The notes under the pieces: model-generated | What the model was told of the DNA's origin: nothing | The model's database searches: none | The model's input: the letters and a program-made list of their open reading frames with translations, nothing else | Part shown: piece by piece, positions 49,938 through 64,000 of the stretch | How positions within the stretch are numbered: the first letter of the stretch is position 1 | Layout of the letters: each line of letters starts with the position of its first letter | From: Anoplopoma fimbria | Lineage: Eukaryota > Chordata > Actinopteri > Perciformes > Anoplopomatidae | DNA: 64,000 nt | Direction of reading: 5' to 3' | NCBI RefSeq assembly: GCF_027596085.1 | Contig: NC_072465.1 | Location: 17,872,207 to 17,936,206, forward strand | Translations under genes and position numbers: made by a program

Positions 49938-50565
49938 TACTGTGACTTTTTATGACATACTATAACATGAATGATGATACCCTTTTTTCTGTCTTACAAT
50001 TGTCACAAACCGGGCCGCACGGCCATGACAAAAAGGTGAGATACACACAATCAAGAAGTTTTCAAATTATTTATTAATTCAAATGGCAAAATATAAGAAA
50101 AACCTAATCTAACAGTGGTGTGTGGAGTCAGTAATGTCAGCAGTGTAGGTGAGTGCATGAGTGGAACGTGTATGTGCTATGTTGTATGGTGTGGAAACAA
50201 ACCATGATCAGAAACCAAAAATGGGTGTCTCGAGCAGGAAAGAGATAGCACTGAACACAAAGGGATTCTTAAATAACATAGAGCTGCTCAGGTGCAACCA
50301 CTCTGCTGACGAGCCTCTGCCGGGCAGAGAGGGTCGTCACACAATGGTGTGAGTTTTATCATGTTTTTATTATGTACTATACTATGACATTTTCTTGACC
50401 ATTTCATGACATACTATACTATGACTTTTTATAAAATATTAATGACACGCTTTATACTCTAATTTTCTTTATTTTTACTGACATACGACTTTTTGTGACC
50501 TTGTTTTTGAAATACTTTTCTATGACTTTAATGAAATTTCAATTACATGCTATACTCGGAAAACT
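49938..50565. repeat. Minisatellite relatives interrupted by an unclassified segment
   Basis: 49938-49975 and 50350-50565 carry TATGACATACTATA / TATGACTTTTTAT words like those at 46.4 kb. About 355 bp of unrelated sequence between them (about 49995-50349, starting near GTCACAAACCGGGCCGCACG) has no clear terminal repeats. Confidence 0.5.
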
Positions 50566-50569
50566 CTGG

Positions 50570-51125
50570 AAACAGCAGACAGGTACACTTTGGCTGCAGC
50601 TTCGGTGAGACTATAAAGAAGCACATTCGGTTTGCAGTTAGAAAGTTCTGCAAGGACTAAGGTAAAGCTGGGCTTGTCTCAGTCTCTGTTCAGCATGGGA
50701 GGAGAACTGTGGACTCGGACTGTGGATATTGTCAAACGGTGGAAAATCACTTTGATGAACTCCTTAACCCGATCCAACACGTCCTACTTGGTGAGGACTC
50801 AGGAGTAGAACCATCCATGGTTCAGCCTTATAGATAGGGTGAGGGGTATGTGGAGCAGAGCCACTCACTGCTCCTTTGCCTCGAAAGGGGCCTGCCAAGA
50901 TGGTTCAGGCAATTGATCAGGATACCTTCTGGATGCCTCCCTTTAGAGTCTTTCCGGGCAAGTCCAAGTGGTAAGAGGGCCCTGGATAGACTTTGAGAAC
51001 ACCAGTGGGATTATATAGCTTGTCTGGCCTTGGAACCCCTTGGGGTTTCCCAGGAAGAGCTGTAAAGCGTTGCTGGGAAGAGATACATTTGGAATACCCT
51101 CTTCAGCCTGCTGCACCCACCTGAC
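50570..51125 (+). repeat. Degenerate LINE-like dispersed repeat
   Basis: GTGGACTCGGACTGTGGATA, then TTGATGAACTCCTTAACCCG, CAAGATGGTTCAGGCAATTG and CAGCCTGCTGCACCCACCTG occur in the order of a widely dispersed teleost element. No intact frame. Confidence 0.45.
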
Positions 51126-51190
51126 TATTTTTCAGTGTCATTTTGCAACAAAAGTATAAAATCTTGTCATGAGGTAAATGAAACAATACA

Positions 51191-51196
51191 TTTATT
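51191..51196 (-). terminator. Candidate tmem51 polyadenylation signal AATAAA
   Basis: TTTATT on + gives AATAAA on -, about 750 nt past the tmem51 stop codon. This would give a 3' UTR of ordinary length. Confidence 0.4.
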
Positions 51197-51947
51197 CTCC
51201 ACTATTTACCAACAACATACAGCATAGTTTAAACATCTAAATACCTATAAAGTCCTATGAAGCAATGCTTAATTACTAATGTCACTTCCCATACCAGAAT
51301 ATCCAATAGTGGTTCCAATATTTTTACTGTTCACACTGAATGTTAAATAGATGGCATTTTCATTTTCAACAAAGATTTAAAAACAACTTACAAAAGTCAA
51401 TCACAAGCAGCGTTTTGATCATACATGTTTGGCCTCAGTGCATTTTCTTCAACGTTACAAATCCCCCAAAAAAGGTTGCACATCTAATGCTTTTGATACT
51501 TAATACAACTTTAAAATCTCCCTGGTTATTAGTTTCCCCTTTTGAATTACAACAATATGGTTGAAATTATTCCACAATTAATCAGCATCAATATACAGTA
51601 ACAATAATAAATCTTGGCAAGGTGTAAAACATATATAAAAGTTCAGGATATTGTCCATTGCAACACAAAACTGGCTATTAAATAAAACTGAACTGCTTTC
51701 CTCATGTTTGACAGTACTGGCACAAAATCTCAACGTTGACAGCTTATCCTTTTACACAGACTTAATTTTGGTTTTTATAATAATATGGAAAAACTAAGCC
51801 AATCACAAGCTTCAGTGATGTCAATGTTCTCATTTCAGGAGTGTGTCTGTATGGCCTTCATCACGCTGCTCCAAGCTATATTTAACCTACTGAATACCAA
51901 CCTTGAAAATGGGTTGAAAAATGAGTTATTTATATTCATTGGGAGCA

Positions 51948-52383
51948 CTACCCTAATTCAGGCATCTTATTGTCATACTGCGGTGGTGGAGTGATGGGTT
52001 CAATGGTCACTGGATTCTGTGTAGGGGTGCGGATTTGGAGGCGGAAGTCCTTCAGGTGCAGTTTGTCTGACTTGATCCTCCTCACTCGGAGGGGCCGCAG
52101 TAAACGGCTCGCCCGGCTGGTACTGCGAGTGGGCAGGCTGGGGTTTGATGTAAGGCCAGGAGGGTCAGCCTGGAGCTCAGCAGCAGGTTCAGCAGGAGCT
52201 GGTGTGACCTCGGGAGGGTTGTTAGTGGGTTCTGCTCCTTCATTTTCCACGGCAGCTATGATGTCCTCGTAGGACGGCAGCTGGGAGGTGCTATTGCGAA
52301 GGTTGCTCTCGCGGACAGGGTAGTCGCCACTGCCAACAACCTCCTCGTAACTCGGCACGTTGTACGAAGCTCGGTCGGCCGCT
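51948..52383 (-). CDS. tmem51: tmem51 coding exon 2: cytoplasmic tail
   Basis: Acceptor TTTTTTTGCAG at 52384. Encodes AADRASYNVPSYEEVVGSGD, PSYEDIIAAVENEGAEPTNN, RPLRVRRIKSDKLHLKDFRL and IEPITPPPQYDNKMPELG, then stop. Confidence 0.93.
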
Positions 52384-54471
52384 CTGCAAAAAAAGTCTCA
52401 GTGAGAAAGAGCAGTATAAAACAAAATAGGTAAGAAAATCATTAACTTTAAACCAGAACAACTATTCTGTTGCCACTCAGGGACAGGAGAAACAAGCCGT
52501 GAATACAACACTGACATATCACTTTTTATGTTGATATGACAAAGGTGTTGGCAAACGGTTTCAGTTTTTCAAAATCAGCATATATCGAGCAATATTATCA
52601 TTAATTTTGAGTCGTGTTATTGTTCACTTATCAAATGTAGTTCCGATATTCACTCTCTTTTAGTTCTGTTTTTTGGTCTCTTGACAACTACCAGGAATAT
52701 CTGGTTATTTAGTTGTTAAATGCTCAACTGTGTTCACCAGCTGTCTGTACAGCAGCCTGCTGTGGCTATGAGAGCTGTAAGACTGAACCAACACTAGTTC
52801 AGAATTTGTCAATTTCACATGACTCATGCTCCCGTCATTGATCCATTGTTATTATATACATATTGATTATAGCATCCGTTTTCCTTATATAACAAACCAT
52901 GATCTTAGTTTCTCAGCTGTACTTGAGGTTTTTGCTTTATGATGATTTGGTTGATGCTTTTGAGAAGAATCTGTACAGTCTGACTGTCAGCAGGGCAACT
53001 TGACTGCTTAGATTCATAACATAAGAAAAAAATCCATATATCATATTATGTGACAGCTATTTGGGCTGTTTCATGAAGCATGATTATTAATTTAGCTGGA
53101 CTGGGGTTGAGTAGAACAGCTCACATCTATACTACGTATAATGTATAGGTGAGTAAAGCATATTTCAATTTTTTCTGATGACATACGTTTTTTGTGTGTA
53201 CTGAAATGAAACGCTCCCAGTGATGATTTGGTGCATTAATATGTTCTTAGGTCTGTTTTTAAAGGGGGAATGCCCAAGTAAAGAACTTTCAAATCCTAAA
53301 CAAAGTGGATTTAGATATTCAAAGTTGAAATGCTTCAGCAATAATAATAATAATGTTCGCACTATACGTTTCAAATTGCAGTAATACTGGAAGTTGATAA
53401 CATCTTATGAATAAAATAAAAAGACAAAGGTCCATTACTCACGCTTCCTCCGGCGCCCTGGCTACATGGTTCATGAGGGGGACTCCTGTTGCCACTGGAT
53501 GCCTTCTTGCATTGCTTTGTCTCTTCTTGCTCCTCACACCAAGGAAAATGGATAAAAGCAACATGCATGCCCCTACTCCAACCAGCACCATAGCCACTAC
53601 TGAAGGTTTCGAGCTGCCTTTGTCTTCCCCATCACCGTCTGGCCCTCCAGTGGTGTTGCTTGGCGGTGTAGGGGAGCCGCCTGAGTCCTCTCCATCCGTC
53701 GGTATCACAGTCCACACAATCATGACGATACCCAGGGCGATGAGTCCCACTCCAAGTGCGCACAGGGCATAGTGAGCGCCTGAACCAGTGCCCTCTGAGC
53801 TGGAGGATCTGTTGGGACGGTTGTTGTCACCGCATAAACCCCGACTGGAACACATCCCTGCAGGACAAACTGAGAAAGAGGATCACCAATAGAGTGAGAA
53901 TAAATTAGAGATACAGAGATGTTAACTGTAAGGCTGTCATACTACAATAATAAAAATGAATTGTAATCCTATTCAGCACACCTGTCTCACTTAACTGCTT
54001 GTTATGCAAACTCATGTGGTGAACAGGGAGCTGTTTTTTCCTGATTTGTGCCTCTTTGAAAAAGTTTTAAATTACAATTGTTAAAGCAAAATACTGTTTA
54101 CGTTCATAACCAGCTACCAGCTAAGGCCTGAATGGAGGGTTGTGGAAGTTCTGGCAGGCACAGAAGTAGATTAACAGTCACATGTAGTGCTGCAACTAAC
54201 CATCTTTTTCATTATTGAATATGCCTATTATTTATTTAATTAATATATATGTGGTTTTCTTTATAAATTGTCAGTAATATGCAGATCACAGTTTTCCAGA
54301 GCCCAATGTAACATCTTCAAATGTCCTTTTCTTGTTTAATAAACATTCCAACACCATCAACCACATATTACTATTACTACTACTTTTACTAAGAGCCCTT
54401 CTCTAACACTACACTGTCATATGTAGTTTGCACTTTGTAAACTCTGTTTCTAAAGGTGCTATATAAATACA

Positions 54472-54511
<40 letters not shown>

Positions 54512-57374
54512 CTTTATACATGTCAAGTAAAGCCAAGCCTAAAAACATCAATTTGTGTTATTTACAAATATATAATGAGATTGCTACATTTTTGAGTAAC
54601 AGGAATGAGAGAGCAGGTTGACAAGAAAACAGGTTTAACTAAAACAAGTGCATTAGTAGCTCCACACGTGTCTGAACATGACAAAACGAGAGACATCAGA
54701 TCTTTTGATTGAGGGTATGACTCACACTCAAAAAATGGAGTGACAAAACATGTCTTTGGTATGTTGGTATAATGATATATTACTTAACATTCATTATGAT
54801 GTATACAGTTAAACACAATGGAACCGAATGGAACTTGTAAAAATAGATAAGAAAGGTAGCATAATTGTTGTAACTTTAGTTGTACTGTAAGAGTTCATGT
54901 TATTGTGGCTCTCTACCTGTAACATATACACATGCTTCGTTGGGTACATCCAACTAGGGCTTTCTTCAGAAATCTTTGCAATAAAACAGTGGACTTTATC
55001 ATTTTTTGTTATTGTCAACCTTTAAAGCAAAGGATCATCTTTACCCTCCATTACCTCAGTGAGTAATTTTTCCACTCAAATTGTTCAATTAAAAAACTTT
55101 TTAGATGGCTGACAAGCAGCTAGTATTTCTCAACATTTTTTTTTTAAATGATAAAAAAAATACACAGACTCTCTAATGTAGCAGAATATGATTTTGGGAG
55201 GTACTCCTGAAAAAGATTGCAGATTGCCTCTTCTACTACTGCCTCAACCGATGTGCATTGTGTGATGACTGTTAATTACACTAAATGGGTGTGTTTGGAA
55301 ACATGTTCAAACATGGAAACGTATTCAAATACTGACCTGCAGGAAGTACAAAAAACGTAGAACAGGTTAGCGATAATGTTCTTGTTGTACTGCAGTGTTC
55401 ATAAAATGCTACATTAGTACTAAAGGTGCTGATGGGCACCAAGTAAATGGCAAGCCTTTAGACCACTAAAAATTCAAACAAACACTTTATCTTTAGCAAG
55501 GTAGGCTGGATCCATATTCATGCTGTTTAAACAGTATTTGGGGTTGGCGCTTAGGGAAAGCAGTGAAGAAGAGATTGGTTTTGAGGCAATTTTGGAAAAT
55601 CGGGAGGAACACAGAGTCTCTATTGTCTTGTGAAAGGGAATTCCAGAGCATGGGAACTGCCCTGGAGAAGGCTTGTGAGGATGGTGAGGTGAGGACAAGG
55701 ACAGGTAGGCAAGTCTTCAGCACGTTAGTGGGTCGAGGGAGCTGGTGTGAACAAAGGGAGGAGGTATGCATTTCCTAATTCTGTAATCTGGCAATTTCTT
55801 GGTCCAAAATAAATAACTTTAATCTACTGTACATCATGAATTTAAGTGAGTCCACCAGTTTCTTGCATCCATCATTAATAAGCCACCACATGCTGCACTA
55901 TTCTCAGGACAGGTTTGACACAGATGAACTGATGATTTATGATTTAAAGGGCAAAATATTTTACGCATGTCATTAATGTGCTAAATGCAAATGAAAGTCC
56001 AACCCTTCGTTTAAAGCACGCCCTGCAATTAAGTTTCTGTCTTCTTGTTCTGACTAAGAAATGATGGGATGGGCAGGGAGGGCTGAACAATGCTAATAAA
56101 GTGGTCCTGCATGCTCTGTACGCACGATTCAAAGAGTCTGGGAGAGCAGATGACTGGTATCGGGTGATCAATAATTGATTATCTCTTTTATCATGATGTG
56201 ATCAGTGGGATATGCTATTGATACACCATCACCAGTATCACAGTGCATTTGAATTGATACTGAGGCCGTTTTTTTGGCCCACAGATTTTATTTAACAAGA
56301 TGAAAAACAGTTGAATCTGTAATGTATGTCTCATTATATGCATCAATATCAAATGCACTGACCTATGTTGTAATTCTATTATGTTGTTAATTCTGTACAG
56401 GTGGCATCTATTGCACTTCTGTCCATCCTGGGAGATGGATCCCTCCTCTGTTGCTCCCTAAGGTTGATTCCATTTTTTTTCTTCGTTTTTCCTCTTCGAT
56501 ACAAGGGTCCTGGGACAGAGGATGTAGTGTGTATTTCTTATTTTGAAGCCCGCTGAGGCAGATTTGTGACTCTTGATTTTGGACTATACAAAATAAATTG
56601 AATTGAAGTGAATTGAAAAAAAAATATATATATATATTATGGGTCAAGAAATATGGTTGACATATGGCTCTCGCTCGTTTCCTTCTGGTTTCGTTGTTGT
56701 CTGTTCTCACACTCTTAGCTCTGCCAGGAAGCTTGAAGACCCTGTTGCACTGGAGAGCATTTATGCTGTTGTTCGTTTACAGTTTCTATGTGAACTTCAC
56801 AATAGTTGTGCAGAACAAACTAATCACCGATAAGATAAGGAAAGTCCCTCGTTTTGTGTCAATTGCCCTCCTCAAAGTCGCAAACCGTGACTTCAAACAT
56901 TTGCTCCTTGGGCTGATAATGTCGCTGGACTTGCCGCTCATTATTCACTCTAATAACAGCTTGCTTCCTAGGCATGTAGGCAGTAGTAGCATTATGAAAT
57001 GCAGAATTCAACTGCACAACAGCTGTTAGTATAGACAACAAGATCAGTTTGTTTTGATGTTTGTTTTCTTCCTGCAGAGTTACGCATAAGGGAAGTATAC
57101 CTTGTGACTGCTAAGACCCAATCAAAGTAGCAAACACAGGTGTTTACGTCATTGTTTTCAAAGGTCTCCGTGCCTGTCCACACTAGGATGCAACCCCGGA
57201 GTTTTCAAACTAACACTGCGACGGTAGCAATTTCAAACGCCCCCCTTTTTGGGGGTTTTAAAACTCTGGAGTAGTGTGGACAAAAGGCATAAAAATAGCA
57301 AAAGATATGTGCTTTAAACGGAAACGTAGTAGTGAGGATGTAGCCTTAGCAATTTCATGTACACTGTATTTGGC

Positions 57375-57457
<83 letters not shown>

Positions 57458-58425
57458 TACTTCCTACCCCTTACTCGGACCACAATCATCTCGGTACTCT
57501 GCGTTAATTTATTACAACACACATTTAAAGTTCATCACTGCATCTTGCACGGTTGCAACTGTCCACAGACAGACAAACATACAAACACCTTGCAAACTAA
57601 TTAAAACCCCCTCTGTGGTAGTTCTCACTACTGTAGTCGTCTCCAGGACCAATTATCATGATGACACACAGACAGACTAACACGCTAAAAATAATACCAC
57701 ACCCACATTAAACACAACTTCTTAGTCAATGTCATTATACAATTCTGCTACCATTAAATCACGGCGGGCCACAGAGTTTTTAGTGCCACATTTACGCCTA
57801 GCCTTCTGTGACTTTAGGTAAAAATTATTTCAATCATACAGATTTTAAATGTGTGAGGAAAAAAAAGGAGCACTGCTATTGGATCAGAATTGGTATATAG
57901 AACCCCTCATATAATGTATTACCATCTTATCAAGGCTAAATATGGCTACAGTTTGGTATCACTGTGATTTTATCAGTTTGCATTGCTGACATTCTGTGTC
58001 ATTAAATGCACCAGTATATTGTTGTGCATTAACACACAATTATAGAGCAGTTTGTTGTGCATGTTACAAGCTGGACGGTGTGCATGGGTGTGTCCTGTTC
58101 AACATCAGGACATTCCCAACATTAAAAAGAACAGTCCCTCCTATAATGATAACAGGCCTACTAACTGCTTCAATAAGGAAAACTGTTTGGGGAATAATAA
58201 CTTCTAAAACATTCAACTTTTACTGGGCAAGTAACGCATTTAATCAAGCTGCCAGTTATTTTGTTGTTTGTAAAGTATGCACGTCCCCTCACAGGAGCTA
58301 CACTAAAAACACAACTTATCTGGACACAGAGAGTTCATAAAGACAGATATGCGACCCAACTACAAGCCCCTGTTAATTTGATAATGAGCAAAACGTGTCG
58401 AAGGTGATCAGGAAGAGGCCTTACC
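51948..58425 (-). CDS. tmem51: Transmembrane protein 51, complete (282 aa)
   Basis: Two coding exons, 53855-53443 and 52383-51948 (849 nt with stop), joined in phase 2, plus a probable non-coding first exon ending at 58425. Two membrane helices at about residues 29-51 (ALCALGVGLIALGIVMIVW) and 85-107 (VVAMVLVGVGACMLLLSIFL) enclose a Gly/Pro/Asp-rich loop with one N-glycosylation sequon (NTT, about 67). The long C-terminal part carries PSYEEV, PSYEDI, the family signature LRPLRVRRIKSDKLHLKDFR and a PPxY motif (ITPPPQYD), a binding site for WW domains as in Nedd4 ligases. The cellular function is not established. Human TMEM51 is about 253 residues. tmem51a versus tmem51b cannot be decided. Confidence 0.9.
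52384..53442 (-). other. tmem51 intron between coding exons
   Basis: AT-rich, with no recognised gene or clear mobile element. Confidence 0.7.
53443..53857 (-). CDS. tmem51: tmem51 coding exon 1: both membrane helices
   Basis: Acceptor TGTCCTGCAG at 53858; the exon begins GG followed by ATG (53855). Encodes MCSSRGLCGDNN..., the two helices and a basic cytoplasmic start (RSKKRQSNARR). Donor GAAGC|GTGAGT at 53442. Confidence 0.92.
54185..54510 (+). repeat. Repeat fragments with (TTA)n tail
   Basis: 54185-54340 has GTGCTGCAACTAACCATCTT and TTCCAGAGCCCAATGTAACA, a partial relative of 26470-26755. 54420-54510 has ACTTTGTAAACTCTGTTTCT, then AAAGGTGCTATATAAATACA and (TTA)n, a common LINE/SINE-type tail. 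Confidence 0.45.
55480..55790 (-). pseudogene. LINE ORF2 C-terminal remnant
   Basis: The - strand frame reads AFSRAVPMLWNSLSQDNRDS, then FLPIFQNCLKTNLFFTAF, matching the xxAxxLWNSLPxxIR...FKxxLKTxLF ending of teleost non-LTR ORF2 proteins. A short fragment, not functional. Confidence 0.5.
56385..56625 (+). repeat. Retro-element 3' tail
   Basis: GTCCTGGGACAGAGGATGTA, GCCCGCTGAGGCAGATTTGT and TGGACTATACAAAATAAATT, then GAATTGAAGTGAATTG: the common 3' end of dispersed fish elements. Confidence 0.5.
57150..57350. repeat. Dispersed repeat with inverted CCACAC ends
   Basis: GCCTGTCCACACTAGGATGC and TGGAGTAGTGTGGACAAAAG, AAACGGAAACGTAGTAGTGA, GGATGTAGCCTTA resemble a fish non-autonomous DNA element. 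The family assignment is uncertain. Confidence 0.35.
57378..57454. repeat. (GT)n microsatellite
   Basis: About 77 bp of GT repeat in the tmem51 first intron. Confidence 0.95.
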
Positions 58426-58545
58426 TTTCTCCGCTCAGCGCTCAAGGACTTCCCTCTTCACCTGAATCTCGCAGGTGTTTCCAAAAGATCACAGGGAAAA
58501 AGAGGAAGAAGACATAAACGCAACGACTGACAACTGATATTCGTT
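58425..58545 (-). other. tmem51: Probable tmem51 non-coding exon 1
   Basis: The donor GGAGAAAG|GTAAGG at 58424 is strong and no long frame precedes it. It lies upstream of the tmem51 coding exon, whose own start is two bases after an acceptor. The 5' end is estimated from a TATA-like box about 30 nt further upstream. Confidence 0.5.
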
Positions 58546-58569
58546 TTTAAAAATCACGATGTTTTTTTT

Positions 58570-58585
58570 TTATATAAACTTATAT
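58570..58585 (-). promoter_or_regulatory. TATA-like box for tmem51
   Basis: On - the sequence reads GTATATAAGTTTATATAAAA. It is placed about 150 nt before the first-exon donor. Function is inferred only from position. Confidence 0.35.
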
Positions 58586-58599
58586 ACAACGTTTACCAC

Positions 58600-60640
58600 C
58601 ACAGCTGATGTTAAAGAGAAACTTTTGGCAAATTCCGGGCGGAGTGAAACCTCCCCTCTCCTTGTTGTAAAGCGTGTTAGTGACTCGTTTTCCGCATGGT
58701 CCTAGCGCCGCTCAGGTAACTTCTGCTGGGGATAATTTGGTGGACAAGAAAGGAGGACACACCCGGAAATAGATTATTTAATGGGTTTAAATTTATTGAT
58801 ATAATAAAATAAAACATGGTAATGTTTAAGTTTTAAATAAAAAATGATTATTGTGGCTGATGACTATTTTCTACATTTTTATGTTTAGTGTACGAAACAC
58901 CAAAAGTATTCCAGAACCCAGGAGGGCTTCTCTGCTTGTTTTGTTTGACTCACGATCTAAATTTACACACCAAAATATTCAGCTTTCTGAAGTCATATTT
59001 GGATCTTTTTGCTTGAAAACTGAGTTAAACTATGAATCATTTCAGCTCCAATGATTATTGTTAAGATATAATTAAAGCAAAAATAAAGGTATCCTTAATT
59101 TTATAGAAGAGGAGACCAACTGGTGTAACATGTTGTGGTCTGAAGTATACAACTCCTCTTCTTTATATCATCACAACCATCAAAGATACGTCTGACAAAG
59201 ACAGACCTACTATAAGGTCCACTCAGTAGCTGTTTTGGAGCTTCAGATTGTGTCACACAATCGTACTTAGCAGAGGGAGTGGTGGTCTAAAGGTTAGAGC
59301 CCCAAAAGATTACTGGTTTGAGTGTAGAGCAGCACTCTCTCCTCATTACCAAACACAACGGGGCCTAAAGGCCATTATTCCACCCCTACTCTGCTCAAAA
59401 CTAAAGGGGATGAAATGCAAACAGGAATTTTGATGCATTATTTAATTAAAAAACTAAGTATTACAAACTAATCAAAAAGCTAATGTGACACTTTGGAAAA
59501 TTCTGATCAGATTTTAAAATATGTAATATAAATAAAAATATAAAGTATCTTTCCAAGATCTTCATAGGATAATATCTTTTTTAGAAGAGATTTGAATGCA
59601 TTTGTCTTGAAAAAAACCCCAATAACAGGCCTAAGCTTTATATGAGTTGACAATAATTTCAGCTTTAATGTTGGCGTACATGAAAAGCTCTGACAGCAGG
59701 GTGAAGAGAGACAGTAAACAGTCATAGTAACACTGGTGTTAAAAGCATAAACCATTGAGTTCTTCCCTTCTGTTTCAATACAGGTTTGAACTGGTCTGAT
59801 CTTCCCGCTTAAACAACTTTGCTCTTTGTGAAGGAAAATGCCAAGATTGTGATGGACAAACCTGTTTTCTACTATGTGGATAAACCTCAGGCATTCAGCT
59901 GCATACAGTGTGGCCCTGTGACATTTAATATGTGTGTTTTCATGCTGAGGAACAAACTTTAAACACCTGTGTGTTATAAAACACGATTGAACTGTACAAA
60001 AATACCATTACATTCTCTCACCTGGGCTCATAATATAAGTAACAGCATTGCCTTTATGTCAGTGCTTAACTAATACAGTATAAACATGTGCAGAACGTTT
60101 GCTTGAATTTTTTTACACATTTACACTTTCAAAACCCAACATTCAGCTGTATGTTTTATCTACATAAAACCTAGATGAGTTTTGTTAAAAAATATATCTC
60201 AACATTCACATTCAAATGAAAACCAAAACAATTTCAATTATTTAATTAAATGAATATATAATGTAACACTAATGAGAAAATGGATTTCTACCAGTTTTCA
60301 AAATTAGAGAATTCATATTAAAGATGGTAGAATCATTAAAGTTTAACTTTTAACCATGTTTTGCTTCCCACATGTCCAAATGACATATCTTTTAATTATG
60401 TTATGAAAATGAAACAACATCTCACTCATATATGTAGAGCTGCTGACCTGACACAGTTCAGGTTACAACAGCAGATATGTATCTCTACAGTGAAAGCATG
60501 TTATAATGACTTTTTTTCCTATAACTCAAGCATAATCATTTATTTACTGTATTGTTAGAAATAGTCAAAAGAGTAGAGCAGTAAACAACAGTGCTGTGAG
60601 ACCTATTTCATATAAGGCAACCCAGGAGAACAACACTGTG
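58600..60640. other. Intergenic region between tmem51 and kazn
   Basis: No gene. Short ORFs do not resemble known proteins. A possible decayed tRNA-type SINE lies at 59265-59425 (GGTCTAAAGGTTAGAG, then TGGTTTGAGTGTAG). Confidence 0.45.
59265..59425 (+). mobile_element. Possible decayed tRNA-derived SINE
   Basis: A-box-like GTGGTCTAAAGGTTAGAG and a weak B-box-like TGGTTTGAGTGTAG, about 35 nt apart. No clear tail or target duplication. Confidence 0.3.
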
Positions 60641-60645
60641 TTCAT

Positions 60646-60651
60646 TTATTT
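60646..60651 (-). terminator. Candidate kazn polyadenylation signal AATAAA
   Basis: TTTATT on + near 60646 gives AATAAA on -, about 320 nt beyond the kazn stop codon. Other hexamers are possible. Confidence 0.3.
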
Positions 60652-60970
60652 GTAGGTTATTCTTAAGCCTTGTATAAACTCATAAAATAAAACTTATTTG
60701 GGCGTTCAGTCGAAATTAAGCAAATTTCCCTCTTCATTATATTTATATTTCGGGTCAAAAATTATTGTTGTTTCTGTTTAGAGGATGTGTGTTATTCTAA
60801 TATTGGCCCAAAATAATGAATCATTATATCAAGTGGTACACCCCTTTAAAAGTTACTCTTAAAAGTAAATCAATGCTGATTGTAGGTAATTCTCAGTAGT
60901 AAACAACTATAATACAATAGCAATGTAAACAATAGCAACAATGTGGATGGTCTGGATGGCGGAGGCTGGT

Positions 60971-63552
<2,582 letters not shown>

Positions 63553-63582
63553 CTAAAAGATGATTGGACAACACTTATCAGC

Positions 63583-64000
63583 AGTGGCAGAAGTTTTCAG
63601 ATCCTTTACTCAAAAAAGAGTAGAATATCACACAGTCAAAATACCCCACTGCAAGTTGAATTCCTGAATTAAAAATAGACCTTAAAAGTACGCAAGAATG
63701 ATGAGCTAAATGTACTTACAGTGTCAGAAATAAGTGCTAATAATGTATGAAAATTGTCCCTATGACTGTTCAATATTTTATTGTTGGATTATTATTATTA
63801 TTACTGATGCATTTTATTGTTGTAGCTGGACCAGGCGAGAGGATTTTAACTATTTCATATACTGTTGTTGTGTGGTTTAATACCTTAATCTCTAAATGTA
63901 TTGGATCAAATACTATTCTCTGGATTGTAGTGAAGTAGAAGTATGAAGTAGCAATGAAAGGTAAACACTCAAGCAAGAATACCTCAGATTTGTACTTAAT
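63583..64000 (-). mobile_element. ACTTTTACTT-type element, copy 3
   Basis: On +: GCAGTGGCAGAAGTTTTCAG, ATCCTTTACTCAAAAAAGAG and AGCTAAATGTACTTACAGTG are the reverse complement of family blocks seen at 38845-39155. Probably runs to the window edge. Confidence 0.5.

Larger units (their letters stand above)
53858..58424 (-). other. tmem51 first intron with several repeats
   Basis: Holds repeat fragments (54185-54510, 55480-55790, 56385-56625, 57150-57350) and a GT array (57378-57454). The 121-codon + strand frame at 56664 is hydrophobic but has no recognisable family and no splice context. Confidence 0.55.

Noticed and set aside
56664..57029. 121-codon hydrophobic + strand frame
   Set aside because: Lies directly after a retro-element tail, has no recognised family, splice context or polyadenylation signal.

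Overview
This is a vertebrate nuclear window, almost certainly from a ray-finned (percomorph-type teleost) fish. The evidence is spliced genes with GT-AG introns, orthologues of human chromosome 1p36 genes, long CA/GATA microsatellites and many dispersed repeats typical of teleosts. No prokaryotic operon, CRISPR array, phage or virus was seen.

Layout. (1) Positions 82-790, + strand: the last two exons of a kainate-binding-protein-like ionotropic glutamate receptor. (2) Positions 1475-11161, - strand: a complete phospholipase C eta-2 gene (plch2), 19 coding exons. The exon lengths sum to 3,900 nt (1,299 residues plus stop) with every phase agreeing. One intron (8601-8763) has the boundaries, donor and branch point of a U12-type AT-AC intron. 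(3) Positions 15000-44329, - strand: a complete ski gene (co-repressor of TGF-beta/SMAD signalling), seven coding exons, 688 residues, with a 26-kb first intron full of microsatellites and repeats. (4) Positions 51948-58425, - strand: tmem51, two coding exons (282 residues) plus a probable 5' non-coding exon about 4.6 kb upstream. (5) Positions 60971-63552, - strand: the last five coding exons of kazn (kazrin), covering its second and third SAM domains and ending in a PDZ-ligand-like tail; the rest lies beyond position 64000.

kazn, tmem51, ski and plch2 all point the same way. In human, KAZN-TMEM51 and SKI-PLCH2 are two separate 1p36 blocks, so this window joins them. The genes do not form one pathway: plch2 is calcium-sensitive phosphoinositide signalling, ski is transcriptional repression, tmem51 is a two-pass membrane protein of unknown role, and kazrin is an adhesion/cytoskeleton scaffold.

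The non-coding part holds a Tc1/mariner-type MITE, another MITE that makes up most of a plch2 intron, a LINE fragment nested in an older repeat, tRNA-derived SINEs, three copies of an ACTTTTACTT-rich element and an AT-rich minisatellite family near 46-51 kb. I found no wholly new biological system. The points most worth checking are the AT-AC intron, the possible alternative plch2 terminal exon, the microsatellite beside a weak plch2 donor, the MITE-built intron and the joined synteny blocks. Exon boundaries were read by eye from splice signals, phase and remembered family patterns; no alignment was run.
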